Below, one piece after another: positions 49,334-58,424 of a stretch of DNA of 64,000 bases. Location of the stretch: assembly GCF_002101705.1 (NCBI RefSeq), contig NZ_LQPC01000054.1, positions 160,016 to 224,015 on the forward strand. The letters run 5' to 3'. Every line of letters starts with the position of its first letter. The stretch's first letter is position 1. The translations under genes and the position numbers were made by a program. The stretch is from Mycolicibacterium iranicum. GTDB lineage: Bacteria > Actinomycetota > Actinomycetes > Mycobacteriales > Mycobacteriaceae. The notes under the pieces were generated by a model. That model was given only the letters and a program-made list of their open reading frames with translations. It did no database searches and was not told the origin of the DNA.

Positions 49334-51103
49334 CTAGCGGACTCCGCGCAGCAGCCGGCCCGGCCTGGCGCCGGTATCGATCCCGTGGCGCCGCGTGACC
49401 ACACCGCTGACCATGGTGGCCTCATAACCGGAGGCGCCCTGGATGAGCCGGCGCCCGCCCGCGGGCAGGTCGTACACCATTCGAGGCACATCCAAGCGCA
49501 GCGCGTCCATGTCGATCACGTTGATGTCGGCCTTCTTGCCCACAGCGATCACACCCCGGTCGGACAACCCGAAAAGCGTTGCGGTGTCCAGGGTCTGCTT
49601 GCGCACCACGGTTTCGAGCGAGAATTTCGGACCGCGGTGGCGGTCGCGGGCCCAGTGCGTGAGCAGGAACGTGGGATAGGACGCGTCGCAGATCAGACCG
49701 CAGTGCGCGCCGCCGTCGGACAGGCCCGACACCGTGCCCGGATGCGACATCATCTCGTAGATGGCGTCGTGGTTGCCGTCGGCGTAATTGAAGAACGGCA
49801 GCATCAGCATCGCGGTCGCGTTGTCCTCGAGCATGAGGTCGTACAGAGTCGCCAGGGGGTCGCCGCCGGTGCGTTCTGCGATCGCGGCCACCGTCATGTC
49901 CGGTGTCGGTTCGTAGTCGGGCGGATTCCCCATGGGATAGATGCGGTCGAGAGCGTTCTGCACCAGCGCGAACAGCGCGTCGAACATCGGCACCGGCTGC
50001 GGCGGCAGATCGTCCTCGGCCAGGATCGCCGCCCGCACCGCTGGTTCGGCCAGCTTCACTGCGAGTTCGTCGGTTGTGTACTTCGCCTTCAACGCCCGAT
50101 AGGTCGGCCGGTGGGTGAAGGCGTGGTAGCCCGGGAAGCCGAACAGCATTCCGAACGGGCGCGCAGCGAACTGGCCGTACACCGCGATCCCGTTGTCGTG
50201 GGCCTTCCCGATCCGGTCGAGCTGTTCGCGGTAGAGCGTCGGAGCCCCACCGGTCTGCAGCAGTGTGAACGACACCGGCCGGTCGATGTCCTCGGCGATG
50301 CGCGTGAGCAGGTCGAGTTCGGTCAAAGACGCGGCATCGTTCTCACCGGCGGTACCCGCGGGCGAACACTCGAAGACCGCCTGACCACCTGCGGCCATCG
50401 CGCGGCCGAGGCCCAGCAGTTCTGCCTCGACGGCGTAGGTTCCCGGCATCACGGTGCCGTCCAGGGCACGGTGGGCTTCAGTGCGCGACGTCGAAAAGCC
50501 CAGCGCCCCAGCCTCGATACCCTCTCGCACCAGGCGCGCCATCGCGTCGATGTCCTCAGCCGTGGCATCTTCGTTGCGGGCGCCGCGGTCACCCATCACG
50601 TAGCCGCGGACGGCGCTATGGGCGATCTGCGTGCCGTAGTCGATGGCGAGTTCGCGCTTGCCGATGGCGTCGAGGTATTCCGGGAAACTCTCCCATTCCC
50701 ACGTGATCCCTTCGGCGAGCGCGGAACCCGGGATGTCCTCGACGCCCTCCATCAACTCGATCAGCCACTGTTCCTTGCCTGGCCGTACCGGCGCGAAGCC
50801 GACGCCACAGTTGCCGCTGACCACCGTGGTGACCCCGTGCAGGCTGGACGGTTCCAGCGTCGCATCCCAGCTGACCTGCCCGTCGTAATGGGTGTGGACG
50901 TCCACGAATCCGGGGGCGACGACGCGTCCTGTCGCGTCGATCTCCTGTGCCGCCTCGGTCTGCAGGCCGACGTCGTCCACCCCGGATTCACTGCGGCGGC
51001 GGACCTCGACGATGCGGCCGTCCTTGATGCCGATGTCAGCGCGGAAACGGTCGGCGCCGGTGCCGTCCACCACGGTGCCACCGGTGATCTTCACGTCAAG
51101 CAT
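49334..51103 (-). CDS. D-aminoacylase-type amidohydrolase (family 3)
   Basis: 589-residue metallo-amidohydrolase like N-acyl-D-amino-acid deacylases. N-terminal LDVKITGGTVVDGTGADRFR (about 2-21) and VVAPGFVDVHTHYDGQVSWD (about 61-80) with the HxH metal motif, SGNCGVGFAPVRPGK, RGYVMGDRGARNEDATAEDI, TEAHRALDGTVMPG, and FNYADGNHDAIYEMM then SGLSDGGAHCGLICDASYPT near 480-500, including the Asp of the site. C-terminal strand GKKADINVIDMDALRLDVPR. ATG 51103 has GGAGAG four bases upstream. Third gene of a minus-strand operon with an NTF2-fold protein and a second, diverged family-3 amidohydrolase. Natural substrate unknown. Confidence 0.88.
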   Translation of the reverse strand: MLDVKITGGTVVDGTGADRFRADIGIKDGRIVEVRRRSESGVDDVGLQTEAAQEIDATGRVVAPGFVDVHTHYDGQVSWDATLEPSSLHGVTTVVSGNCGVGFAPVRPGKEQWLIELMEGVEDIPGSALAEGITWEWESFPEYLDAIGKRELAIDYGTQIAHSAVRGYVMGDRGARNEDATAEDIDAMARLVREGIEAGALGFSTSRTEAHRALDGTVMPGTYAVEAELLGLGRAMAAGGQAVFECSPAGTAGENDAASLTELDLLTRIAEDIDRPVSFTLLQTGGAPTLYREQLDRIGKAHDNGIAVYGQFAARPFGMLFGFPGYHAFTHRPTYRALKAKYTTDELAVKLAEPAVRAAILAEDDLPPQPVPMFDALFALVQNALDRIYPMGNPPDYEPTPDMTVAAIAERTGGDPLATLYDLMLEDNATAMLMLPFFNYADGNHDAIYEMMSHPGTVSGLSDGGAHCGLICDASYPTFLLTHWARDRHRGPKFSLETVVRKQTLDTATLFGLSDRGVIAVGKKADINVIDMDALRLDVPRMVYDLPAGGRRLIQGASGYEATMVSGVVTRRHGIDTGARPGRLLRGVR

Positions 51104-51113
51104 GCATCTCTCC

Positions 51114-51584
51114 TCACACAAGTCCGGTCGCGTCGAACACCCACGACATGTCGGCGTTGGCGAAGTCGTCCAACCAGCTGGGTGGGGCGTGGTTGGCCAG
51201 AGCCGCCATGTCCCAGTAGTCCTTCCACAGCGTGATCTTGCCGCCCTCGACGCGATGCACTGTGACGAATTGCAGCACGGCGGATTCGCCTGTGGTCCAA
51301 TGCCATTCCTCGTGGTGCTCGTACATGACATCGACACCGTTGCTGACCATCAGGCCCGTGAAGTTCTGGTATGAGGCAAGCGGTTCGATACCGATCTTCA
51401 GCCGCTTGACGATGTCCTCGGGTCCCCGCGCGGCGGCCGACGGGCCCACCGGCATGTCCAGGTAGATGCATTCCGGCGCCAGGAACGTCTTGAGCCCGTC
51501 CCAGTCGCGCGCTGAGAGCGCCTCCCACATGCCGTGGACGACGGCTTCGACCTCGCCGGTCCGTGTCATCTGGTCAACCGACAT
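51114..51584 (-). CDS. SnoaL/limonene-epoxide-hydrolase-like NTF2-fold protein
   Basis: 156-residue single NTF2-like domain. EAVVHGMWEALSARDWDGLK (about 13-32), TFLAPECIYLDMPVGPSAAA (about 33-52), the strand EHHEEWHWTTGESAVLQFVT and the C-terminal KITLWKDYWDMAAL, typical of limonene-1,2-epoxide hydrolase and ketosteroid-isomerase-like proteins. ATG 51584 overlaps the end of the upstream amidohydrolase gene by 11 bases; ATG 51569 is an alternative. The downstream amidohydrolase starts 11 bases after its stop. It could hydrate, isomerise or simply bind the shared substrate of the operon. Confidence 0.85.
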   Translation of the reverse strand: MSVDQMTRTGEVEAVVHGMWEALSARDWDGLKTFLAPECIYLDMPVGPSAAARGPEDIVKRLKIGIEPLASYQNFTGLMVSNGVDVMYEHHEEWHWTTGESAVLQFVTVHRVEGGKITLWKDYWDMAALANHAPPSWLDDFANADMSWVFDATGLV

Positions 51585-53376
51585 GTGCGAGTACCTCTTT
51601 CCGTACCGGTGGCCGTGCGGCAAGCGCCGGGGCCTTGTGGGCGGCGCGCAGGAAGCGGCCGGTCCGTTGCGATCCCACAACGGGTGTCAGTTCCCCGTCC
51701 AGGAACACCGCCTCGCCCCCGACGAACACCGCCGTCACGGTGTCGTCATTGCGGTTCACCATCCGTGATAGTCCGCCGTACTGGTCCACGCGCTCCTCGG
51801 CGTAGTCGTCGAGCGTCGCGTCGAGCCGCTCGGGGTCGAGAATCACGATGTCGGCGCGATCGCCGAGGCGAAGGTGGCCCGCATCTATCCGGTACCAATC
51901 CGCCAGCTCACCGGTCAGCCGGTGCACTGCCTGCTCGACGGTCATGAACGGCTGCCCGGCCCTCCCCGAATCCCGCACGTGACGCAGGAGGCGCAGGCCC
52001 ATGTTGTAGAACGCCATGTTGCGCAGGTGGGCGCCGGCGTCGGAGAAGCCCATCTGGATGCCGGGATCGCGTGCCAGCTTTTTGAGAACGTCGGGTCGAT
52101 GGTTGGAAATCGTGGTGCGCCAACGCAGTTCCTTACCGTGCTCGAGCACCAGATCGAGGAACGCATCGACGGGATGCACACCACCCCGGAGTCGACCGAC
52201 CTCACCGAACGACTTTCCGATCACCGATGCGTCGGGGCAGGCGACGATGGTCGCGTCGAAGAAATCGCGATGCCATACCCGCATCCCGAATTTTGCGTCG
52301 TAGTCCTTGCGGAAGGCGCGGCGGTAGTTCTCGTCGCGCAGCAGCTCGTTGCGCTCCACCTCGTCCTTGAGGTGCAATGCGGCCGCTCCCGAGCCGAACT
52401 CCTCGAAGATCACCAGGTCGATGCCGTCGGCATACACCTCGAACGGCACCGGCAGGTGCTGCCATCGGAAGTCGCCACCGAACCGGTTGGCAAGGCGCGC
52501 AAGAGGTCCCATGAGTTTCACTGCGAACGGATTGGACTTCACGTCGGCGGCCGACAACAGGCTCGTCTTGAGCGGATTGCGGACGATGCCCAGGGACTGG
52601 AACACCTGAGACGCCACGTTCAGCGGGTTTTCGATGTCGGGCCCGGACTGCAGGATGCGTCCGGATCGGCGCAGCAGTGACTTCAGACGCCGCAGTTCGC
52701 GAGGTTTGGCGTAGGTGGACGGCAAGGTTCGCGAGCGGCACACATCGCCATCCAGTTTGTCGAAAAGCAACTGTTGGGACGACATTCCGACGAATCCGGC
52801 CCGCAACGCCTCGGTGAGCATGCGCTCCATCTGGGCCTGTTCAGCCCTGGTCGGGCGCTGGTCCTTACGTGTGGCGCGATCGAGTCCCATCGTCGCCGCC
52901 CGCATGTCGGAGTGGCCGATGAACGCCGCGACATTGGGGCCGAGCGGACGGGATTCGAGCGCGGCGATGTACTCCTCACCGTTGGACCAGGTCTTGTGCC
53001 GATCGACTGCGGCGATGACATGTTCACGGGGAATGGCCTCGACCCTGCCGAAGATGTCGCCGGCGTCCTCGCCGCCGACGTACACCGTGGACAGCGAGCA
53101 CGACCCGAGCAGCACCGTGGTCACTCCGTGGCGCAGCGACTCTGACAGCGACGGTCCGCCGAGCACCTCGACGTCATAATGCGTGTGGATATCGAGCATG
53201 CCGGGCAGCACCCACTGCCCCTCGGCGTCGATCACCTGCGGGCAGCCGGCCTCGTCGAGCTCGCCATCGACGATGGCGGCGACGTGCCCGTCCCGGATGC
53301 CGATGGTGCGCACCGCGGACGGGGCGCCCGAGCCGTCGAACCAGCGGCCGTTGCGGATGATCGTGTCGTAAGTCAC
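51574..53376 (-). CDS. D-aminoacylase-like amidohydrolase (family 3), second paralogue
   Basis: 600-residue amidohydrolase. TIIRNGRWFDGSGAPSAVRT (about 5-24), WVLPGMLDIHTHYDVEVLGG (about 55-74) with HxH, HGVTTVLLGSCSLSTVYVGG (about 83-102), FIGHSDMRAATMGLDRATRK, FEVYADGIDLVIFEEFGSGA, MGFSDAGAHLRNMAFYNMGL (about 462-481) with the metal Asp, and RLGDRADIVILDPERLDATL. GTG start. It resembles N-acyl-D-glutamate/amino-acid deacylases and shares only general similarity with the other paralogue, so they may handle different steps. First gene of its operon; divergent from the dienelactone hydrolase gene across 109 bases. Confidence 0.87.
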   Translation of the reverse strand: MTYDTIIRNGRWFDGSGAPSAVRTIGIRDGHVAAIVDGELDEAGCPQVIDAEGQWVLPGMLDIHTHYDVEVLGGPSLSESLRHGVTTVLLGSCSLSTVYVGGEDAGDIFGRVEAIPREHVIAAVDRHKTWSNGEEYIAALESRPLGPNVAAFIGHSDMRAATMGLDRATRKDQRPTRAEQAQMERMLTEALRAGFVGMSSQQLLFDKLDGDVCRSRTLPSTYAKPRELRRLKSLLRRSGRILQSGPDIENPLNVASQVFQSLGIVRNPLKTSLLSAADVKSNPFAVKLMGPLARLANRFGGDFRWQHLPVPFEVYADGIDLVIFEEFGSGAAALHLKDEVERNELLRDENYRRAFRKDYDAKFGMRVWHRDFFDATIVACPDASVIGKSFGEVGRLRGGVHPVDAFLDLVLEHGKELRWRTTISNHRPDVLKKLARDPGIQMGFSDAGAHLRNMAFYNMGLRLLRHVRDSGRAGQPFMTVEQAVHRLTGELADWYRIDAGHLRLGDRADIVILDPERLDATLDDYAEERVDQYGGLSRMVNRNDDTVTAVFVGGEAVFLDGELTPVVGSQRTGRFLRAAHKAPALAARPPVRKEVLAHVG

Positions 53377-53485
53377 AACATCATCGAACAGTCCACGAAG
53401 TCACGTGTCAACGAAATCGGTGAACAGATTTCCGCGTCTGTCTACTCTTGGCTGCACGCAGGACAGAGGCGCGTACGTTTGAGTC

Positions 53486-54415
53486 GTGACGCCACTGCAG
53501 CGCTACATCGCAGAAGAAATCGCCACCGACCACGTGGACGGCCTGCTGTCCAGGCGGGAAGCGCTGCGCCGGCTTGCGCTGCTCGGTATCGGAACGGCGT
53601 CCGCGACCGCGCTGATCGCTGCATGCGGCCAGAACAAGGAACAGACCCAGACCACGGCGGCCTCGACCGAGTCGCAGTCCCCGGCGCCGTCGGCCACGGA
53701 GCCCGCCGGGCCTCCGCCCGGCATGGACAAGGCGCTTCCCACCGCCCCGGTGACATGGACGGGTCCCAATGGAGAGCTGCAGGGAGCTTGGAGTGCGGCC
53801 GCGAGCCCCAGGGGCGGGATCCTCGTCATCCACGAGAACAAGGGCCTCAACGACTGGGTGCGATCGGTGGCGGGCCGGCTGGCCGGGGCGGGGTACTCGA
53901 GCCTGGCGATCGACCTGCTGTCAGAACAGGGCGGCACCGCGACGTTCGCCGATCCGGCCGAGGCGACCGCTGCTCTCGGCAACCGGGCACCTGAAGACAT
54001 GGTTGCGGACCTGAAGTCGGGCATCGCCGAAGTGCAGAACCGCACGCCAGGCCAGAAAGTCGCCGCGATCGGCTTCTGCATGGGCGGCGGTCTCGTCTGG
54101 CGACTACTGGCAGCAGGCAGCCCGGAACTCGCCGCGGCTTTCCCCTACTACGGGTCAACGCCGGACAACCCCGATTTCGCCGGGTCCAGGGACGTCGCGG
54201 TGCTCGGCTTCTACGGTGAACTCGACCAGCGGGTCAACGCCACCGAACCCGTCGCCAAGGCCGCACTGGAGAAGGCGGGACTCGTGCACGAGCTCGTCAC
54301 CGAACCTGGCGCCAACCACGCGTTCTTCAACGACACCGGCGACCGTTACGACCCGACCGCCGCCGCCGACGCGTGGACGCGGACAATCGATTGGCTGGCC
54401 ACCCACGTGGGCTAG
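53486..54415 (+). CDS. Exported dienelactone hydrolase-family lipoprotein
   Basis: 309-residue alpha/beta hydrolase with an export signal: SRREALRRLALLGIGTASAT (about 22-41) carries twin arginines, and LIAACGQNKE (about 43-52) forms a lipobox, Cys at 47, so a Tat-exported lipoprotein is likely. A Ser/Pro/Thr linker (to about 78) precedes the DLH domain: GGILVIHENKGLNDWVRSVA (about 109-128), nucleophile Cys in AAIGFCMGGGLVWRL (about 193-207), Asp in GFYGELDQRVN, and His in GANHAFFNDTGD (about 279-290). GTG start. Substrate unknown; the Cys-Asp-His triad favours ester or lactone hydrolysis outside the membrane. Confidence 0.88.
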   Translation: MTPLQRYIAEEIATDHVDGLLSRREALRRLALLGIGTASATALIAACGQNKEQTQTTAASTESQSPAPSATEPAGPPPGMDKALPTAPVTWTGPNGELQGAWSAAASPRGGILVIHENKGLNDWVRSVAGRLAGAGYSSLAIDLLSEQGGTATFADPAEATAALGNRAPEDMVADLKSGIAEVQNRTPGQKVAAIGFCMGGGLVWRLLAAGSPELAAAFPYYGSTPDNPDFAGSRDVAVLGFYGELDQRVNATEPVAKAALEKAGLVHELVTEPGANHAFFNDTGDRYDPTAAADAWTRTIDWLATHVG

Positions 54416-54518
54416 CAGCCCCCTCGCACGCGCGCTCACGGTTGCCGTCAACCTCCTGTTCAGCGACCCGCTGACTCGCCGTTGCCCTCAGCACACCCCG
54501 ACAGGCTGTGATGCAGCC

Positions 54519-55625
54519 ATGCGGGTCGTTCAGGTGGCGAACTTCTACGGCCCCCGCTCGGGTGGACTGCGCACCGCCGTGGACCGACTGGGCGCCGAGT
54601 ACTGCGCCGCAGGTCACAAGGTCTTCTTGATCGTGCCGGGACGACACCACGAGTGGACCACACTGCCGTCGGGCGTCGTTCGTGTCAGCCTGCCCGCACG
54701 CCTCATCCCGTTCACGGGCGGCTATCGCGCTGTGCATCCACGGCCCGTGACAGATCTGCTGGAACAGCTTCGGCCCGACGCGCTCGAGGTCTCCGACCGG
54801 CTCACCCTGCGGTCGCTGGGGCCGTGGGGACAGCGACACGGCGTGTCCACCGTGATGATCTCCCACGAGCGGCTGGATCGCCTTGCCGCACAGATCCTTC
54901 CGATGTCGGTGGCGCGTGCGGTTGCCGACGTGGCCAACCGCCGCACGGCGGCCAATTACGACGCCGTGGTGTGCACGACGGCGTTCGCGCGCGAAGAGTT
55001 CGACCGGATCGGCGCAACCAACCTGATGACGGTGCCACTCGGAGTCGACCTCGATCAATACCACCCCCGCTGGCGGTCGGCGGCGGTACGCGAACGGTGG
55101 GCGGGGCCGGATCAACTCCTGTTGGTGCACTGCGGCCGGCTCTCGGTGGAGAAGCATCCCCATCGAAGCATCGATACCGTTGCCGCACTTCGTGATTCAG
55201 GCGTCGACGCCAGACTGGTCGTCGTGGGGGAGGGCCCTTTGCGGGCCCGGCTGGAACGGCAGGCGGGGCGACTGCCCGTCGACTTCACCGGCTACATCGG
55301 CTGCCGCGACACCATTGCGGGAATCCTGGCCAGCGCGGATATCGCGCTGGCCCCAGGCCCCCATGAGACGTTCGGCCTGGCGGCGCTGGAAGCGCTGGCC
55401 TGCGGCACACCCGCCGTGGTCTCGCGGACCTCGGCACTCGCCGAGATCCTCACCCACGACAGTGGCGCAACCGCGGACAACGACCCGCGCGCCATCGCGC
55501 ATGCCGTCACGACGCTGCTGGCCCGGCCCGAGTCCCACCGGCGCCACTCCGCGAGACGACGGGCAGAACAGTTCACCTGGCCGCGCTCGGCCGCGGGAAT
55601 GCTCAGCGCTTTGCAGGTCCGCTAG
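54519..55625 (+). CDS. pimC: GT4 glycosyltransferase, PimC-like mannosyltransferase
   Basis: 368-residue GT-B glycosyltransferase. N-terminus MRVVQVANFYGPRSGGLRTA, RPDALEVSDRLTLRSLGPWG, MTVPLGVDLDQYHPRWR (about 172-188), HCGRLSVEKHPHRSIDTVAA (about 206-225), and GPHETFGLAALEALACGTPA (about 282-301) with the EX7E nucleotide-sugar motif. From memory it is close to PimC of M. tuberculosis CDC1551, which adds the third mannose of phosphatidylinositol mannosides from GDP-mannose; PimC is absent from H37Rv. ATG 54519 gives the expected N-terminus. Ends 50 bases before a small secreted-protein gene. Confidence 0.8.
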   Translation: MRVVQVANFYGPRSGGLRTAVDRLGAEYCAAGHKVFLIVPGRHHEWTTLPSGVVRVSLPARLIPFTGGYRAVHPRPVTDLLEQLRPDALEVSDRLTLRSLGPWGQRHGVSTVMISHERLDRLAAQILPMSVARAVADVANRRTAANYDAVVCTTAFAREEFDRIGATNLMTVPLGVDLDQYHPRWRSAAVRERWAGPDQLLLVHCGRLSVEKHPHRSIDTVAALRDSGVDARLVVVGEGPLRARLERQAGRLPVDFTGYIGCRDTIAGILASADIALAPGPHETFGLAALEALACGTPAVVSRTSALAEILTHDSGATADNDPRAIAHAVTTLLARPESHRRHSARRRAEQFTWPRSAAGMLSALQVR

Positions 55626-55675
55626 CCCGGCCGATTCGCCGGTTGACGCGCCCGACGCTGCTCTACGATCCAGGA

Positions 55676-56086
55676 ATGCTCCGCACGTTCGCCGTCCTGG
55701 CCGCCGCCGCGTCACTGCTGGGAACCACCGCCGTGGCCGCAGGCGCCGAGCCGGAGCCAACGCAACCGGCATCCTCGGGATGCACCTACAACTTGTCAGC
55801 ACCCAGCGTCGTGAACGTCTCGGGCACCGACATGGTCACCGCCATCCTCAACATCGGGGCGTGCAACGGAGCCACCACCTTCGAGACGGCGGCCTGCATC
55901 CAGATGCAGGGCGCCGAAGGCCCAGGCCAATGCACACAAGGGCGCGGCATCCGGCCCGCGCAGGTCTTCTTCCAGCCCTACCGACCGGGCGCCACCTATA
56001 CCGCGACCGGTCGCGGATGTGCGTCGACGGGAAACCCGCCGCAAACGGTCTGCAACGAGAACGGACCGCTCACCGCCACGCTGTGA
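55676..56086 (+). CDS. Small secreted Cys-containing protein
   Basis: 136-residue hypothetical with a signal peptide, MLRTFAVLAAAASLLGTTAV then AAGAE, cleavage expected near residue 24-26. The mature part has six Cys (in SGCTYNLSAP, GACNGATTFETAACIQMQGA, GQCTQGRG, GRGCASTGNPPQTVCNENGP), suggesting disulfide stabilisation outside the cell. No catalytic motif recognised; similar short exported proteins occur across mycobacteria. ATG 55676 is chosen over a TTG at 55643 for signal peptide shape. Between the mannosyltransferase and the coiled-coil membrane protein. Confidence 0.78.
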   Translation: MLRTFAVLAAAASLLGTTAVAAGAEPEPTQPASSGCTYNLSAPSVVNVSGTDMVTAILNIGACNGATTFETAACIQMQGAEGPGQCTQGRGIRPAQVFFQPYRPGATYTATGRGCASTGNPPQTVCNENGPLTATL

Positions 56087-56175
56087 TTGCTCCGGTTTAG
56101 GCACATCACGGCCCGGGCATCCGGCGATCGACGGGGTCGTCAACCGCGACCGCCCCCGCGAGCGAAGGAATCGGC

Positions 56176-56643
56176 ATGGACACCAACACCGTCGTATGGA
56201 TCGTGGTCGCTGTCGTCGCGATCATTCTGATCGGCGCCGTCGTGTTTGCGGGGCGCAAGAGTCGGAACCGCCGCCGCGCGCAGGAGGCGGATCGCATCCG
56301 GGAAGAGGTTCACCACGACACCCAGCGTGTCGAGCGTCAGGCCACGATCGTCGAGGAGACCGAAGCGAAAGCCCGTGCGGCCCAGGCTGAAGCCGAGGCG
56401 AAGGCGGCCGAGGCCGCCCGGCTCGCCGACACCGCGGCCAGCCGCCGCGATGCGCTGACCAGTTCGCAGGAGCATCTCGACGAACGCCGTCAGCACGCCG
56501 ACAAGCTCGACCCCCGGGTCAAGCACGACGACACGAACGGACAGAAGGACGTCCGTGACGGCGTCGGAGAAGACACTGCCGGACGGGGGAACTACCGCAA
56601 CGCCGACGCCGAGCGCATGCGCCCAGACCTCGGCACGCGCTAA
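56176..56643 (+). CDS. Single-pass membrane coiled-coil protein
   Basis: 155-residue protein: an N-terminal transmembrane helix (TVVWIVVAVVAIILIGAVVF, residues 5-24) followed by basic stop-transfer residues, then a long charged helix (about 35-115) with alternating EAKARAAQAEAEAKAAEAAR repeats, a probable coiled coil in the cytoplasm, and a flexible hydrophilic tail. No enzymatic motif. Relatives in mycobacteria are unnamed. Role might be scaffolding or in envelope organisation. The stop overlaps the end of the convergent P450 gene by four bases. Confidence 0.8.
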   Translation: MDTNTVVWIVVAVVAIILIGAVVFAGRKSRNRRRAQEADRIREEVHHDTQRVERQATIVEETEAKARAAQAEAEAKAAEAARLADTAASRRDALTSSQEHLDERRQHADKLDPRVKHDDTNGQKDVRDGVGEDTAGRGNYRNADAERMRPDLGTR

Positions 56644-57935
56644 ACCGGGGGCGTCCAGGTCACCGGCAACCGCTTGATGCCGTGGATGAACGCCGAATGC
56701 AGCAGATCCGGCTCGGCGGTCGCCTGGATGTCGGGAACAAGTCGGTGCAACTCCTCGAACGCCACCGTGATTTCCCGGCGTGCGAGGTTGGCACCCAAGC
56801 AGAAGTGGGCGCCGCCGCCCCCGAATCCCACGTGCGGATTCGGGTGGCGGCTCACGTCGAACCGCCACGGATCGGCGAACTTCGATTCATCACGGTTGGC
56901 TGACCCGTACCACAGCGAAACCTTGTCCCCGGCAGCGATTTTCACGCCCCCCATTTCGATGTCCGCGGTGGCGGTGCGTCGCATGTACGCGACGGGGGAG
57001 GCCCACCGGACGATTTCCTCCACCGCTGTCGGCGCCAAGCCTGAATAATCCGACCACCAGCGCTGCCGCTCCTCGGGATAACGGCTGAGCGCCAGCACAC
57101 CGTGGCTGATCGCGTTGCGAGTCGTCTCGTTGCCCGCCACCACCAAAAGGATGAAAAACGACGCCACCTCGGCAGACGTCAGCCGTTCACCGTCGAGTTC
57201 GGCCGCCACCAACGCGGTGGTCAGATCATCGCCGGGATTGACACGGCGGTCGTCGGCGAGCTCGGTAGCGTATGCGCCGATACCCATTGCCACGGAGACG
57301 AATTCGTCGAAATCGGTGGCAATGTCGGGATCACCGAAGCCTAGGATCACATTGGTCCAGTGAAAGATCCTCTGATGATCCTGCTCCGGGATGCCCATCA
57401 TGTCGCAGATGATCTGAAGCGGCAGCGGGCCTGCCAGTTCGGCGACGAGCTCGCCGTGGCCGTCGGGATGGGCGGCGATCATGTCTTCGACCAGGCTGCG
57501 GGCTCGCAGGCGCACTGAGTCCTCGATCAAGGCCAGGACCCTGGGCGTGAACGCGCTGCGGACAATGTTGCGCAGCCTGGTGTGCCGCGGATCATCCATC
57601 GCGATCATCGAACCGAAATACTCGGCCAGTTCCGGGGTTTGGTCACCCACCGTGATGCCGAGCGCCGAGCTGAAAAGTTCGGGATGCCTGCTTGCGTAGA
57701 ACACGTCGTCGTAGCGAGTCAGCGCCCAATGCCCGGCGACCTCGGCCTCTGGGTCGGCGACATAGGACTGATGGAAGGAGATCGGCGCCTCGCGGCGTAG
57801 CGTCGCGAACGCGCCGTCGCGCATGTCATCGTTTTGACCCCAGAAGTCCCAAGACCCCAGATCGACATCGGCTAGCGGCACCTGCGGCGGGGCGATCCCG
57901 TTTACACGGGTGACACCACCCAATTCCACACCCAT
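56640..57935 (-). CDS. Cytochrome P450
   Basis: 431-residue bacterial P450 monooxygenase. I-helix LLVVAGNETTRNAISHG (about 245-261; the acid-alcohol pair is Glu-Thr with Gly-Asn before), ExxR in AVEEIVRWASPVAYMRRT (about 290-307), and haem loop VGFGGGGAHFCLGANLARRE (about 369-388) with the Cys ligand. N-terminal part is of the CYP125/124-like soluble type, and PGDDLTTALV fits. Start is the second ATG (57935); ATG 57944 is equally possible. No electron partner is adjacent. By position a Rv1880c (cyp140) match was considered but the sequence does not resemble it. Substrate unknown. Confidence 0.93.
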   Translation of the reverse strand: MGVELGGVTRVNGIAPPQVPLADVDLGSWDFWGQNDDMRDGAFATLRREAPISFHQSYVADPEAEVAGHWALTRYDDVFYASRHPELFSSALGITVGDQTPELAEYFGSMIAMDDPRHTRLRNIVRSAFTPRVLALIEDSVRLRARSLVEDMIAAHPDGHGELVAELAGPLPLQIICDMMGIPEQDHQRIFHWTNVILGFGDPDIATDFDEFVSVAMGIGAYATELADDRRVNPGDDLTTALVAAELDGERLTSAEVASFFILLVVAGNETTRNAISHGVLALSRYPEERQRWWSDYSGLAPTAVEEIVRWASPVAYMRRTATADIEMGGVKIAAGDKVSLWYGSANRDESKFADPWRFDVSRHPNPHVGFGGGGAHFCLGANLARREITVAFEELHRLVPDIQATAEPDLLHSAFIHGIKRLPVTWTPPV

Positions 57936-57953
57936 GCGGCACAAGCGTAGGCC

Positions 57954-58349
57954 TCACGGCCGGGCTTCATGCCCCTTTCTGCCGTGTGTCCGGCGGTCTT
58001 CTTTCATCCGCGCCTCGTGCAGATGGCGGGCACCGTCGAGCAACTCGTCGCGTACTCGGCGCTCGTGCTCACGGAAGACCGACCAATACGAGTCGTCGAA
58101 CTCCTCGACGACCTGAAACGTCCACCGACCCTGCAAGACGTTGCGCCCGACCAGTTCCGTGCTCAACCTCTCCGCGACCGCTTCGTTGCCCGCCTCGCGC
58201 AGCGCGTCGCACGCCTCGCCGAGCAGGAGGTCGGCGTGGCCCATCAACTGATGGAACGAATACAGATGGCCGCGGGCCCGCTCCACGAACTCCAGCGCTT
58301 CGGTCACCTTGCCGACGGCGTCCACCGTGGCATCACTCGCGTCAGTCAC
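57954..58349 (-). CDS. Conserved mycobacterial hypothetical (helical)
   Basis: 131-residue, largely helical acidic/basic protein. The segment KVTEALEFVERARGHLYSFH (about 14-33) and QLMGHADLLLGEACDALREA (about 34-53) have a conserved look across mycobacteria; I do not recognise a domain. The start is uncertain: GTG 58349 (VTDASDATVD) is chosen over ATG 58382, neither having a clear ribosome site. Leftward neighbour is P450, rightward a SRPBCC gene, all minus strand. Possibly a ferritin-like or DUF-type helical bundle judging only by composition. Confidence 0.7.
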   Translation of the reverse strand: MTDASDATVDAVGKVTEALEFVERARGHLYSFHQLMGHADLLLGEACDALREAGNEAVAERLSTELVGRNVLQGRWTFQVVEEFDDSYWSVFREHERRVRDELLDGARHLHEARMKEDRRTHGRKGHEARP

Positions 58350-58424
58350 CGATGCGAGATACCCACCCCGACAGCGCGGCAATCACGCTTCGAATCTAGT
58401 CCCGAGCTCCGGACCCGGCCGCAT

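Noticed and set aside
56640..57944. P450 as cyp140 (Rv1880c)
   Set aside because: Position would fit, but the recalled CYP140 sequence does not match this protein's N-terminus, I-helix or haem loop, so no symbol is given.
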